A stretch of 64,000 nt of DNA from Limnohabitans sp. 2KL-1 (GTDB lineage: Bacteria; Pseudomonadota; Gammaproteobacteria; Burkholderiales; Burkholderiaceae_C). The stretch spans positions 124,001-188,000 of the forward strand of contig NZ_NESL01000002.1 of assembly GCF_003063435.1 (NCBI RefSeq), given 5' to 3'. A model generated the notes under the pieces. The model searched no databases. It worked only from the letters and a program-made list of their open reading frames with translations, and was not told where the DNA came from. Both the position numbers and the translations under genes were made by a program. This document shows positions 24,688-33,846 of this stretch, one piece after another (position 1 is the first letter of the stretch; every line of letters begins with the position of its first letter).

Positions 24688-25443
24688 ATGACTTCTTCCT
24701 TCATTGCCTCTCGCAACGCCCCGGCCAAGGCCACCGATTTGCACGCCAAAGCCAGCCCCGACTTTGCCGCCAAACTGGCCGAAACCCGGGCATTGCTGCA
24801 ACGCGCTGCCGCTGAATTTTCCCCCGTCACCCAAGCCTCCAGTCTCGGTGCCGAAGACGTGGTGATCACCCACCTCATCAACCACTTGCAGCTCGACATC
24901 CCGGTCTTCGTGCTGGAAACCGGCGCGCTGCACACCGAAACCCTGGCCCTGCTGGAGCGGACCCAGGCGCACTCGCGTGCGCCGATCAACGTGTTTCGCC
25001 CCGTGCAGGAATCGGTCATCCAGTTCGTGCGCGACCAAGGCCAAGACGCGATTTACCAAAGCATCGAACTGCGCAAACAATGCTGCGGCGTGCGCAAGAT
25101 GGAGCCGCTGGCCCGCGCACTCCAAGGCCAACGCGCCTGGATCACCGGCTTGCGCCAAGAACAATCGACGGCCCGCGCCGAGGTGCCGCTGCTTGACACC
25201 AGCGAAGAAGCCACGAAAAACCTGGCCAAGTTCAACCCTTTGGCGAAATGGACCTGGGGCGATGTGTGGCACTACATCGCTGAGAACCAAGTGGACTACA
25301 ACCCGCTGCACGACCAGTTCTTCCCGAGCATCGGCTGCGCGCCCTGCACCCGCGCCATCAGCCTGGGCGAAGAATTCCGCGCCGGTCGCTGGTGGTGGGA
25401 AGACGAGGCGGCCAAGGAATGCGGCTTGCACGTCAAAGCTTGA
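24688..25443 (+). CDS. cysH: Adenylyl-sulfate reductase, assimilatory (CysH)
   Basis: Reduces activated sulfate to sulfite. The 251-residue protein has the PP-loop-like start (ASSLGAEDVVITHLI), and both Cys pairs (KQCCGVRK and GCAPCTRA) that bind a 4Fe-4S cluster, which marks the APS-reducing rather than the PAPS-reducing type. Absence of a cysC-like kinase domain in the neighbouring CysN is consistent with direct use of APS. The ATG at 24688 is used. Confidence 0.93.
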   Translation: MTSSFIASRNAPAKATDLHAKASPDFAAKLAETRALLQRAAAEFSPVTQASSLGAEDVVITHLINHLQLDIPVFVLETGALHTETLALLERTQAHSRAPINVFRPVQESVIQFVRDQGQDAIYQSIELRKQCCGVRKMEPLARALQGQRAWITGLRQEQSTARAEVPLLDTSEEATKNLAKFNPLAKWTWGDVWHYIAENQVDYNPLHDQFFPSIGCAPCTRAISLGEEFRAGRWWWEDEAAKECGLHVKA

Positions 25444-25450
25444 TGAGTCT

Positions 25451-25544
25451 GATGTGGGGCGGACTCGGGGGCACAGTGGGCTCCTCAGAAGTCGCTTCGC
25501 GCCACACATCGTCGCCCCCTGCGCCCCCGAGCCCACCCCACATC
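25451..25544. repeat. Large imperfect inverted repeat between cysH and cysD
   Basis: Arms of 30 bases (25451-25480 and 25515-25544) pair at 26 positions around a 34-base centre; the arms begin GATGTGGGG and end CCCCACATC. The 154-base gap contains no gene. Confidence 0.85.
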
Positions 25545-25597
25545 ACGTCAACCGTTGCGGGTCACCCCGTCAACGACTTGACCGAATTTGAAGAGAA

Positions 25598-26533
25598 ATG
25601 AACATGAATGCCATGACACAAACCGAGTTGCACACCCTGAGCAACAGCCACCTGGATGCGCTGGAAGAAGAGACCATCTTCATCCTGCGCGAAGTTGCCG
25701 CCGCCTTTGAGCGCCCCACCCTGCTGTTTTCGGGCGGCAAGGATTCGCTGGTCATGCTCAAGTGCGCCGAAAAAGCTTTCGGCGCAGGCCGCATCCCCTA
25801 CCCGCTGCTGATGATCGACACGGGCCACAACTTCACCGAAGTGACCGACTTCCGCGACGCGCGTGCCAAAGAGCTCGGCGCAGAACTCATCGTGCGCAAC
25901 GTCGAAGACTCGATGAAGCGTGGCACCGTGCGACTGGCCCACCCCGGCGAGAGCCGCAACGTGCACCAGTCGGTCACGCTGCTCGAAGCGATCGAAGAAT
26001 TCCGTTTTGACGCGCTGATCGGTGGCGCCCGCCGCGACGAAGAAAAAGCCCGAGCCAAGGAGCGCATCTTTTCTCACCGCGACAGCTTTGGTCAGTGGCA
26101 GCCCAAGGCCCAGCGCCCCGAACTGTGGACGCTGTTCAACCACAAGCTGCAGCCGGGCGAGCACTTCCGCGTGTTCCCCATTTCGAACTGGACCGAGCTC
26201 GACGTGTGGCAGTACATCGCCCGCGAACGCATTGCGCTGCCGTCGATCTACTACACGCACAAGCGCGAAGTGGTGGACCGCCGAGGCTTGCTGGTGCCCG
26301 TGACAGAGCTGACCCCGCCCAAAGACGGCGAAAAAGTCGTGGTGCGTGACGTGCGATTCCGCACCGTGGGCGACATCACCTGCACCTGCCCGGTGGAAAG
26401 CGATGCGGCCACGCCCGAGCAGATCGTGATCGAGACGCTGGCCGCCGATGTGAGCGAGCGCGGCGCGACCCGCATGGACGACAAGACGTCCGAGGCTTCG
26501 ATGGAGAAGCGCAAGAAGGATGGCTACTTCTGA
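25598..26533 (+). CDS. cysD: Sulfate adenylyltransferase small subunit
   Basis: Makes adenylyl sulfate from ATP and sulfate with CysN. The 311-residue protein has the PP-loop LLFSGGKDSLVML near residue 45, then DTGHNFTEVTDFRD and GGARRDEEKARAKER, and the standard C-terminus ERGATRMDDKTSEASMEKRKKDGYF-type tail. The ATG at 25598 has AAGAGA upstream. Confidence 0.95.
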   Translation: MNMNAMTQTELHTLSNSHLDALEEETIFILREVAAAFERPTLLFSGGKDSLVMLKCAEKAFGAGRIPYPLLMIDTGHNFTEVTDFRDARAKELGAELIVRNVEDSMKRGTVRLAHPGESRNVHQSVTLLEAIEEFRFDALIGGARRDEEKARAKERIFSHRDSFGQWQPKAQRPELWTLFNHKLQPGEHFRVFPISNWTELDVWQYIARERIALPSIYYTHKREVVDRRGLLVPVTELTPPKDGEKVVVRDVRFRTVGDITCTCPVESDAATPEQIVIETLAADVSERGATRMDDKTSEASMEKRKKDGYF

Positions 26534-26552
26534 CCTATAGCTGATCCATCCC

Positions 26553-26629
26553 CTGTGGGAGGCCGCCCCTGCGGCCGAATGGGCGCTCAAGGAGCATCAC
26601 CATTCGCGAGCAGGGGCTCGCTCCCACAG
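26553..26629. repeat. REP-like palindromic pair between cysD and cysN
   Basis: CTGTGGGAGGCCGCCCCTGC at the left faces GCAGGGGCTCGCTCCCACAG reading into the right, with an inner sub-hairpin in the left arm (GGCCGC-CCCTGCGGCC). The sequence is strikingly like the CTGTGGGAGCGAGC REP family known from Pseudomonas. Confidence 0.8.
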
Positions 26630-26650
26630 AACACGAACAAAAGACGAATC

Positions 26651-27931
26651 ATGCACAACGAACAACACTTTTCTGCACTCAAATTCATCACCTGCGGCTC
26701 GGTTGACGACGGCAAGAGCACGCTGATTGGCCGCCTGCTGGTGGACACCAAGGCCGTGCTGCAAGACCACCTGGCCGGCGTGCAACGCTCTGGCGAAACC
26801 GATTTGGCCTTGCTGACCGACGGCCTCTCCGCCGAGCGCGAGCAAGGCATCACCATTGACGTGGCCTACCGCTACTTCAACACCGAAGCGCGCAAGTTCA
26901 TCATTGGCGACGCGCCCGGTCACGAGCAGTACACCCGCAACATGGTCACGGCCGCATCGAGTGCCGACGCCGCCGTGGTGCTGGTCGATGCCATCAAGCT
27001 CGACTGGGCCAACCCCGACCTGCAACTGCTGCCGCAAACCCGCCGCCACTCGCTGCTGGTCAACCTGCTGCGCGTGCCGTCCATCGTGTTCGCCATCAAC
27101 AAGCTCGACGCTGTGGCCGATGCCACCGTGGCGTACAAAAACATCGCGGGGGCTTTGGAAAAATTTGCCAAAGAAGCCGGGATCACCATCACCGCCATGG
27201 TGCCCGTATCGGCCCTCAAGGGATGGAACGTGGTGGACACCGACAACAATGGTCATAGCGACTGGTGCGGCTACACCGGCCCCAGCCTGCTCAGCATCCT
27301 CGAAGACCTGCCCGTCACGCCTGCCGAGACCGATGTGGCTTTCAGCTTCCCGGTGCAGTGGGTCGAAAAGTTTCACGACTCCGGCGTGACCACCCAAGGC
27401 CGCCGCGTGTTCTGGGGCCGTGTGGCCACTGGCAGCATCGAGCCGGGCCAGACCATCAAGGTCTTCCCGAGCGGCCAGACCGCCGTGGTGTCGCAGGTAC
27501 TGAGCGCCACCCGCCAGCCGCAAAACAAGGCCGCAGGCCACAGCGCAGGCATCGTGCTGGACCGCGAGGTGGACGTGTCGCGTGGCGATTGGCTGCTGGC
27601 TGCCGTTGGCGCCCCCGAAGGCCAGCGCCAGCTGAGCACCACCATCGCCTGGATGGACGACGAACCCCTGGTCGCTGGGCGCCTGTATTGGGCGCTGCAC
27701 GGCCACCGCTGGGTCAAGGTCAAAGTGCAGCGCGTGGTGCACCGCCTGGACGTGAACACCCTGGCCGAAGAAGAAGCCACCGAGCTGCTCCCCAACGCCA
27801 TCGGCCACGTCACCCTGGCCCTGCAAGAGCCGCTGGTCACCCTGCCCTTTGCCCAGTCGCGCATCCTGGGCGCGCTGGTGCTGGTGGACACCGCCAGCCA
27901 CAAGACCTCAGGGGCTGTGTTGGTCAATTGA
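26651..27931 (+). CDS. cysN: Sulfate adenylyltransferase large subunit (GTPase)
   Basis: GTP-hydrolysing partner of CysD. The 426-residue protein shows the translational GTPase motifs GSVDDGKST, DAPGHEQYTRNM and NKLDAV, followed by two beta-barrel domains. It ends without a CysC kinase domain. The gene starts at the ATG at 26651 and completes the operon. Confidence 0.95.
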   Translation: MHNEQHFSALKFITCGSVDDGKSTLIGRLLVDTKAVLQDHLAGVQRSGETDLALLTDGLSAEREQGITIDVAYRYFNTEARKFIIGDAPGHEQYTRNMVTAASSADAAVVLVDAIKLDWANPDLQLLPQTRRHSLLVNLLRVPSIVFAINKLDAVADATVAYKNIAGALEKFAKEAGITITAMVPVSALKGWNVVDTDNNGHSDWCGYTGPSLLSILEDLPVTPAETDVAFSFPVQWVEKFHDSGVTTQGRRVFWGRVATGSIEPGQTIKVFPSGQTAVVSQVLSATRQPQNKAAGHSAGIVLDREVDVSRGDWLLAAVGAPEGQRQLSTTIAWMDDEPLVAGRLYWALHGHRWVKVKVQRVVHRLDVNTLAEEEATELLPNAIGHVTLALQEPLVTLPFAQSRILGALVLVDTASHKTSGAVLVN

Positions 27932-28046
27932 TTCACCTTCAACCCCTTGCCCAGCAGGGGCTGGCTCACAAGGTGCTCAACGATCTCCTTTAAAATCCAC
28001 GGTTCCGCGCTAATCTGACTGCGCAGCCCCATTTTCCGAGTCCATC

Positions 28047-28376
28047 ATGACCCACGTTGTTTCCGAATCCTGTATCCAGTGCAAATACACCGACTGTGTG
28101 GACGTTTGCCCTGTGGATTGCTTCCGCGAAGGCCCCAACTTCCTGACCATCGACCCCGATGAGTGCATTGACTGCGCCGTGTGCATCCCAGAGTGCCCCG
28201 TGAACGCGATCTATGCCGAAGAAGACCTGCCGGCCGACCAACAGCACATGACCCAGCTCAATGCCGAGCTGGCCTTGTTGCCCGGCTGGAAGAGCATCAC
28301 CAAGCGCAAAGCGCCCATGGCCGATGCCGAGCAGTGGAAAGACAAGAGCGGCAAGCTGGCCGAACTGATCCGCTGA
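28047..28376 (+). CDS. fdxA: Seven-iron ferredoxin FdxA
   Basis: Electron carrier of 109 residues with one 3Fe-4S and one 4Fe-4S cluster. The Cys pattern [19 protein letters not shown] and [13 protein letters not shown] is typical, with the second Cys of the first site used as in the 7Fe class. The C-terminal extension [19 protein letters not shown] is shared by proteobacterial FdxA. A ferredoxin-NADP reductase gene follows after a terminator. Confidence 0.95.
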   Translation: MTHVVSESCIQCKYTDCVDVCPVDCFREGPNFLTIDPDECIDCAVCIPECPVNAIYAEEDLPADQQHMTQLNAELALLPGWKSITKRKAPMADAEQWKDKSGKLAELIR

Positions 28377-28398
28377 TTGCATCGCGCATGATCCCCAT

Positions 28399-28421
28399 GG
28401 CCGGAATTTCCGGCCTTTTTT
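28399..28421 (+). terminator. Intrinsic terminator after fdxA
   Basis: GGCCGGAATTTCCGGCC is followed directly by six T. It lies 23 bases after the fdxA stop and 14 bases before the next start, so the reductase gene behind it may be read through or have a start site within this region. Confidence 0.85.
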
Positions 28422-28434
28422 CTGGACACCCCGC

Positions 28435-29472
28435 ATGACCCACCCCATCGACACCGAAGCGCTGGTCATTGGCGCAGGCCCCGTGGGCCTGTTTCAGGTG
28501 TTCCAGCTCGGGCTGCAAGGCATCCACTGCCACGTCATCGACGCCCTGCCCCATGTGGGCGGTCAGTGCGCCGAGTTGTACGCGGGCAAGCCGATTTACG
28601 ACATCCCCGGCATCCCGTTCTGCACCGGCAGCGAATTGGTCGAGCGCTTGCAGCAACAAATAGCGCCCTTCAAAGCCACGTTGCATCTGGGCCAACAAGT
28701 TGACAGCGTTGAGCGCCTGCCCGATCAACGCCTGAAGGTCACCACTGGCTCAGGCCTCACATTCCACACACCGACCTTGTTCATTGCCGCTGGCGTGGGT
28801 GCTTTTGTGCCGCGCCGCATGGTGCTTGATGGCCTGAGCGTCTTTGAAGGCACCCAGGTCTTTGCCGAACACCCCGCGCCCGCGCGCTGGGCGGGGCAGC
28901 ACCTGGTGGTGGCCGGAGACGGCGATACCGCCTTGCAGACCTGCTTGAGTGCCATCGAAGGCCCACAAGCAGCCGCCAGCGTGACGCTGCTGCACCGCCG
29001 TGACCAATTCAGCGCCACGCCCGAGCTGATCGCGCAGATGCGCCAAGCCTGCGCGGCAGGCCGCATGCGCTTTGTGGCCGGGCAGCCCACCGGCCTGCGC
29101 AGCGCGGCGGGTCGGCTGGAGGCACTGGAGCTGCTTAACCCGCAAGGTGACACCGAGTGGTTGCCGCTGGATGTGCTGCAAACCTGCCTAGGCCTGTCTC
29201 CCAAGCTGGGACCGGTGGCGCAATGGGGCCTGGCCATGGAGCGCAAGCAACTGGTGGTCAACACCGAAAACTTCGCCACGTCGGAGCCCGGCATATTTGC
29301 TGTCGGAGACATCAACACCTATCCGGGCAAAAAGAAACTCATCCTCTGCGGCTTCCACGAAGCCACGCTCGCCGCTTTTGGTGCCGTAGCCTTGCTGCGC
29401 CCCGAAGAAAAGACCCTGCTGCAGTACACCACCACCTCCACCTTGCTGCATCAGCGTTTGGGCATCGCATAG
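28435..29472 (+). CDS. Ferredoxin-NADP+ reductase, thioredoxin-reductase-like type
   Basis: Flavoprotein of 345 residues moving electrons between NADPH and ferredoxin, possibly FdxA beside it. FAD binding is shown by VIGAGPVGLFQVFQLGLQG, NADPH binding by LVVAGDGDTALQTCL, and the C-terminal FAD contact by GIFAVGDINTYPGKKKLILCGFHEA. The redox-active CxxC of true thioredoxin reductase is absent, which places it in the TrxR-like FNR family. Confidence 0.92.
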   Translation: MTHPIDTEALVIGAGPVGLFQVFQLGLQGIHCHVIDALPHVGGQCAELYAGKPIYDIPGIPFCTGSELVERLQQQIAPFKATLHLGQQVDSVERLPDQRLKVTTGSGLTFHTPTLFIAAGVGAFVPRRMVLDGLSVFEGTQVFAEHPAPARWAGQHLVVAGDGDTALQTCLSAIEGPQAAASVTLLHRRDQFSATPELIAQMRQACAAGRMRFVAGQPTGLRSAAGRLEALELLNPQGDTEWLPLDVLQTCLGLSPKLGPVAQWGLAMERKQLVVNTENFATSEPGIFAVGDINTYPGKKKLILCGFHEATLAAFGAVALLRPEEKTLLQYTTTSTLLHQRLGIA

Positions 29473-29502
29473 AATCCAACCCGCGTCGCATGTTTGCGGC
29501 GC

Positions 29503-29592
29503 ATCCGCTAGGGGTGTTGAGGGCCGTGAGGTCTTCGACTGAGAAAGTCCCTTTGAACCTGATTGAGGTAATCCTCGCGCAGGGAAGCTTGT
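29503..29592 (+). promoter_or_regulatory. TPP riboswitch (THI element)
   Basis: The conserved core is present in order: AGGGGTG, then CTGAGAAAGTCCC, then TTTGAACCTGATTGAGGTAA, then GCGCAGGGAAG. This matches the thiamine pyrophosphate aptamer. It lies about 75 bases before the start of a TonB-dependent receptor gene and would lower its expression when TPP is plentiful. Confidence 0.93.
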
Positions 29593-29668
29593 CAAAAGAA
29601 CGGCGTCCAACTCGGGGCGCAGCACGTTCCCAGCCAGCCGACCTGCCATTACGTTGAAGGAAAACGTC

Positions 29669-31879
29669 ATGGCATTTTTTTCGCCATTTTTTTCGTCTCC
29701 AGCTCGCCGGTCTTCTGACCGTTGGGCATCTCGCACCACCCACATCGCCAGCGCGGTGGCCTTGCTCTGCCTGAGCAGCGCTCAGGCGCAGTCGCTCACT
29801 GAAATCACCATCACCGAGTCGGCCCCTTCACAGGTCAGCGGCTTTGGCGATGTGCCTTTGCGCAAAGCACCCTTCAGCGCCATCACCATCGACAGCCAGA
29901 CCTTGCAGGACATTGGTGCGCAGCGTGTCTCCGACGCCCTGCGCCTGGACGCGAGCGTGGCCGACAGCTACAACTCACCCGCTTACTGGGACAGCCTGAG
30001 CGTGCGCGGCTACAAACTCGACAACCGCTACAACTACCGCCGCGAAGGCCTGCCGATTTCGGCCGAAACCATGATCGGCATGGACAACAAGGAGCGCATC
30101 GAGCTGTTCAAGGGCACCAGCGGCATCCAGGCCGGCACCAGCGCGCCGGGTGGCTTGGTCAACTACGTGGTCAAACGCCCCCCCACGGCCAAGGACGAGA
30201 CCCTGCGCACGGTCAGCGCCAGCTACGGCCCCGGCCACAGCAGCAGCGTCAGCCTGGACCTGGGCGGCCGCTTTGGCCAGGACAAAGCTTTGGGCTACCG
30301 CTTCAATGCCGCTTATGAAAACCTGAACCCCTACATCCAGAACACCGAAGGCCACCGCACGCTCATGGCGCTGGCCATGGACTGGCGCCTCACGGCCGAC
30401 AGCCGCCTGGAGTGGGACATGGAGCGCAGCGTGCGCCAGCAAATCGGCGTCAACGGCTACAGCCTGCTGGCCAACGCCACCGATCCGCTGAATGGTGTGC
30501 CCACGCTGCCGGCCGTGGTGGACGGCAGCCGCAACATCACGCGCCAAGCTTGGTCGGTGCCCGGCGTTTTTGCGGGCACCTCCGGCACCTTGCGCTTCAA
30601 GCAGAACCTGGACGGCGGCTGGCTGTGGGCCACGCAATACGGCGCACAGCGCCTGCGCACCGACGACCGGCTGAGCTTTGCTTTTGGCTGCACCTTACCC
30701 AGCGGTGACTGGCTGGGCGACAAATACTGCAGCAATGGCGGCTTTGACCTGTACGACTACCGCAGTGACAACGAGCGCCGCAGCAGCGATGCCCTGCAAA
30801 CCGAACTCAGCGGCCAACTTCGCCTAGCTGGCCTGCGCCATGATTTGAGCGTGAGCGTGATGCGCAGCCGCCTCTTGGACCGCTTGTCCGACCAGCAAGC
30901 CTACAACTGGGCGGGCACGGGCAACATCGACGGCACGTCTGACAGCCCCGAAGCCCAGCCCACACCGGGCGACCTGAACACCAACCGCAGCGAATACACC
31001 ACCGAAATCGCGCTGAAGGACCGCATTGAACTGAGCGCCAACACTGCACTCTGGCTGGGCATGCGCCACACGCGCCTGAACCGGGCCAGCGTGCGCACCG
31101 ACGGCAGCCGCGCCGTGCAGGACGAGCGCAGCTTCAACACACCGTGGCTGGCCATCACCCACCAGATCACGCCCGCCTATCTGGTCTACGGCAGTTACGG
31201 TGAGGGAATAGAAACCGACATCGTGCCCAACCGAAGCCGCTACACCAACGCCGGGCAAGCCCTGCCCGCACTGCGCAGCGAGCAATACGAGATTGGCATC
31301 AAAGGCCAATGGACGCGCACCCGCTGGCAAGCCAGCCTGTTTGACATCACGCGGCCCCAATCCGGTGATGCCGGCACCTGCGACGAAGTCAACACCTGCA
31401 CACGCCAAATCGACGGTGAAGCCCGGCACCGCGGGCTGGAGTTGGCCGCAGGCACCACACAAGGCCCCTGGTCGCTGGACATGGGTGCGGCCTGGATCGA
31501 AGCCCTGCGCCAAAACGCCGTGATCGACCCCAGCATCAATGGCCAACGCGCCTTGAACGTGCCCCGCATGACGCTGCGCGGCCTGGCGCAATACCGCTTC
31601 AGCCAGCTGCCTGGCCTGCGCACCAGCCTGCGCCTGAGCCATGAGGCCGAACGCCATGCCACCGAAGACGGCAGCGTTCAATTGCCGGGCTGGACCACGC
31701 TGGACTGGGCCCTGCATCACGACACCCGCATCGCGGGCACACGCACGCAATGGACATTGGCCGTGGACAACCTGGCGGACCGCCACTACTGGCGTGAATC
31801 GCCCAAGGAATTTGGCCATGTCTACCTGTATGCCGGTGCCCCCAGAACCTTGCGCGTCGGCATGAAAGCCAGCTTCTGA
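29669..31879 (+). CDS. TonB-dependent outer membrane receptor, probably for thiamine or a precursor
   Basis: Outer-membrane active importer of 736 residues. The N-terminus has a signal peptide ending SSAQA, followed by a TonB-box-like LTEITITES and the plug (KAPFSAITIDSQTLQDIGAQRVSDAL, VRGYKLDNRYNYRREGLPIS). The barrel follows to a C-terminal Phe (RVGMKASF). Family resemblance is to siderophore receptors, but the TPP riboswitch in front points to thiamine, a thiamine phosphate or its pyrimidine part. The ATG at 29669 has GAAGGAAA upstream. No thi gene is adjacent. Confidence 0.9.
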   Translation: MAFFSPFFSSPARRSSDRWASRTTHIASAVALLCLSSAQAQSLTEITITESAPSQVSGFGDVPLRKAPFSAITIDSQTLQDIGAQRVSDALRLDASVADSYNSPAYWDSLSVRGYKLDNRYNYRREGLPISAETMIGMDNKERIELFKGTSGIQAGTSAPGGLVNYVVKRPPTAKDETLRTVSASYGPGHSSSVSLDLGGRFGQDKALGYRFNAAYENLNPYIQNTEGHRTLMALAMDWRLTADSRLEWDMERSVRQQIGVNGYSLLANATDPLNGVPTLPAVVDGSRNITRQAWSVPGVFAGTSGTLRFKQNLDGGWLWATQYGAQRLRTDDRLSFAFGCTLPSGDWLGDKYCSNGGFDLYDYRSDNERRSSDALQTELSGQLRLAGLRHDLSVSVMRSRLLDRLSDQQAYNWAGTGNIDGTSDSPEAQPTPGDLNTNRSEYTTEIALKDRIELSANTALWLGMRHTRLNRASVRTDGSRAVQDERSFNTPWLAITHQITPAYLVYGSYGEGIETDIVPNRSRYTNAGQALPALRSEQYEIGIKGQWTRTRWQASLFDITRPQSGDAGTCDEVNTCTRQIDGEARHRGLELAAGTTQGPWSLDMGAAWIEALRQNAVIDPSINGQRALNVPRMTLRGLAQYRFSQLPGLRTSLRLSHEAERHATEDGSVQLPGWTTLDWALHHDTRIAGTRTQWTLAVDNLADRHYWRESPKEFGHVYLYAGAPRTLRVGMKASF

Positions 31880-31885
31880 AATGGC

Positions 31886-31914
31886 GGCCGCAGATTTTTA
31901 AAAAAACTGCGGCC
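31886..31914 (+). terminator. Hairpin after the receptor gene
   Basis: GGCCGCAG pairs with CTGCGGCC around an AT-rich 13-base centre, just after the receptor stop. The usual T-run is missing, so termination strength is uncertain. Confidence 0.5.
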
Positions 31915-31942
31915 TCCTCTCAAAACGCCCCAAAAATCGCTC

Positions 31943-31948
31943 TATAAT
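31943..31948 (+). promoter_or_regulatory. -10 box of the tRNA-Asn promoter
   Basis: TATAAT lies 11 bases before the tRNA 5' end. No clear -35 box is seen. Confidence 0.65.
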
Positions 31949-31958
31949 TCAAAGCTGT

Positions 31959-32034
31959 TCCTCAATAGCTCAGTCGGTAGAGCGCCGGACTGTTAATCCG
32001 TAGGTCCCTGGTTCGAGCCCAGGTTGAGGAGCCA
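31959..32034 (+). tRNA. tRNA-Asn (GTT)
   Basis: A full cloverleaf can be drawn: acceptor TCCTCAA with TTGAGGA, D arm GCTC/GAGC, anticodon arm CGGAC-TGTTAAT-CCG with anticodon GTT, T arm CCTGG-TTCGAGC-CCAGG, and an encoded CCA. An integrase gene follows 378 bases downstream, so its 3' end is the likely attachment site of the island. Confidence 0.97.
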
Positions 32035-32050
32035 ATAAAAACAACGACTT

Positions 32051-32074
32051 AGCCCGCCAAAAGCGGGCTTTTTC
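32051..32074 (+). terminator. Intrinsic terminator after tRNA-Asn
   Basis: AGCCCGC pairs with GCGGGCT around CAAAA and is followed by five T. Confidence 0.9.
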
Positions 32075-32411
32075 GTTTCTGAGCCCGTTTTTGCGACATT
32101 TCTGCGACACCTCCGGAAAACTGGCCCAAATACCCCGCAATTTCTGCTGTCGCATGCCACGCTCTTTCAGGAGCCCTTCATGGCATGCCTTTACATCCCT
32201 CAGTGCACGATCACTTCGCCATCAATTTGGCGGCCACCTCATCCATCTCCCCTCAGAACTGATGCAGAGGTTTCACGAGACCTTGCGACAGGCGCACATG
32301 CGTACGGTACGAGGACGTCACGAAAAACACACGAAGTTGTAACAATTTGTTACGAAAAGGCCGAAAACCCAATATTGCTTACCTATACCGTTTTTTAACC
32401 TGGAGAATTTA
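32075..32411. other. Gene-free leader between tRNA-Asn and the integrase
   Basis: No convincing gene is present. The stretch becomes AT-rich from about 32330 and contains a short purine-rich ribosome-binding region (CCTGGAGAA) before the integrase. It should hold the island-side attachment and integrase arm sites, but I could not define them. Confidence 0.4.
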
Positions 32412-33632
32412 ATGTCTACTATTTCCAAACGGGGTCCGTATCAATTTCAAGCGTTGATCCGCCGCAAGGGGCACCGCCCACAAACCAAAACCTTCGAAAC
32501 CAGAGCCCAAGCCGAAAGCTGGGCCAGGGCCGTGGAGGCTCAAATAGATGCCGGCTCCTTTCAGGACCGCAGCTCCATGACCAAGATTAGCTTGGCACAA
32601 GCTTTGCAAATGTACGGCGAGAAGGTCACCGTCAACAAATGCGAGCCTCAAAACGAGCTGGCACGCATCAAGATGTTCTCCAGACTCCCCATTGCCTCAA
32701 AGAGCATGGCCGAGCTCAACGCCCTCGACTTCGTGAATTACCGCGACATGCGGCTCGCAACGGTCAGCGGAACAACCGTTCGACTGGAATTGGCCTTGCT
32801 GTCGCATCTGTACACAATCGCCATAAATGAGTGGCGCTGGCCTCTGACCAATCCTCTCAAAAGCATCTCCAAACCACGTGCCAACCCAGCTCGTGAGCGA
32901 CGACTGACGGAAGAAGAGTACAAAAAACTATTCGCAGCAGTCCACCGAGAAGAAGCGCGCAGCACGCGCATTTGGTTGGATGCTGCCTTGCGGCTGGCTT
33001 TGGAGACAGGCATGCGGTCGGGCGAAATACTCAAAGCCAAGTGGTGCGATTTGGATTTGGACAAACGTATTCTGGTCCTGCCTCACACCAAGAACAAGGA
33101 TCGACGACGTGTTGCCTTGACCATGGGGGCTGTTGAACTGCTGGCGTCGCTGCCACGCCAGAGTGAACACATCATTTCGGGTTTTTATGATGTCAACGGC
33201 ATGGGGGACGCCTTGCGCAAAGCATGCAAGGTCGCAGGCATCAAAGACTTTCGATTCCACGACATTCGACATGAGGTTGCAAGCCAACGGGCACCGCACG
33301 GAACACATTTGATGTTGAAAGACAGCATGGGATGGAAGTCGGACAAGATGGCCTCGCGGTACTTCAATCCTACGGATGAAGAGCGCGTCGAGAACGTTGA
33401 CCTGATGAACGAAGGCAGCAAAGCGCGTCGTCAAATGCGGTTGGCTAAGGCTCAGGAGGCAAGTCAAGGGGTGAATGTCAAGGCACCACCCCAGGCATGC
33501 GATGACGAGAGCAATCAAAAAGCGACCATCAGTTTAGTAACGCAAGGTATTGCGCTAAACAGCCTGCCTGTCAGCAATTACTCGCTCAAGAGCTTTTGCG
33601 TGCCAGGCTTGCCATCAGCACTCAAGCAATAG
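32412..33632 (+). CDS. Tyrosine site-specific recombinase (island integrase)
   Basis: Phage-type integrase of 406 residues that would insert the island at tRNA-Asn. An N-terminal arm-binding segment (PYQFQALIRRKGHRPQTKTF) and a core-binding helical region precede the catalytic domain. Its residues are Arg in ETGMRSGEIL, Lys in TKNKDRR, His-x-x-Arg in FHDIRHEVAS, Trp in MGWKSDKMAS (where many have His) and Tyr in SRYFNPT. The last 70 residues are low in complexity and unlike the family. Downstream are two hairpins. Confidence 0.92.
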   Translation: MSTISKRGPYQFQALIRRKGHRPQTKTFETRAQAESWARAVEAQIDAGSFQDRSSMTKISLAQALQMYGEKVTVNKCEPQNELARIKMFSRLPIASKSMAELNALDFVNYRDMRLATVSGTTVRLELALLSHLYTIAINEWRWPLTNPLKSISKPRANPARERRLTEEEYKKLFAAVHREEARSTRIWLDAALRLALETGMRSGEILKAKWCDLDLDKRILVLPHTKNKDRRRVALTMGAVELLASLPRQSEHIISGFYDVNGMGDALRKACKVAGIKDFRFHDIRHEVASQRAPHGTHLMLKDSMGWKSDKMASRYFNPTDEERVENVDLMNEGSKARRQMRLAKAQEASQGVNVKAPPQACDDESNQKATISLVTQGIALNSLPVSNYSLKSFCVPGLPSALKQ

Positions 33633-33646
33633 TGACCCAGAAAGTG

Positions 33647-33719
33647 AGCATGGCCATTTGGCCATGCTGTCATCTTTAACCACAAACGCACGGCTTGCCT
33701 ACAGGGCGGGCCCGTGCGT
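33647..33719 (+). terminator. Two hairpins after the integrase gene
   Basis: 33647-33668 is a perfect palindrome with 10-base arms (AGCATGGCCA) around TT. 33686-33719 pairs ACGCACGG with CCGTGCGT and is followed by CTTTGTT. Either may end the integrase transcript; neither has a strong T-run. Confidence 0.5.
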
Positions 33720-33846
33720 CTTTGTTCGTGTGCGCTCAAAACAGGTCCAAGCCCAGATGCTCATGCGCACACACAGCTGCACATGAGTGTGCGCGATCAC
33801 CACAAAAAATTCAGTCAAAAAAATTGTCCTAAAAGGCCAGCGATTT

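Noticed and set aside
31970-32155. Minus-strand open frame over the tRNA
   Set aside because: It overlaps tRNA-Asn and its terminator; the protein has no support beyond an open frame.
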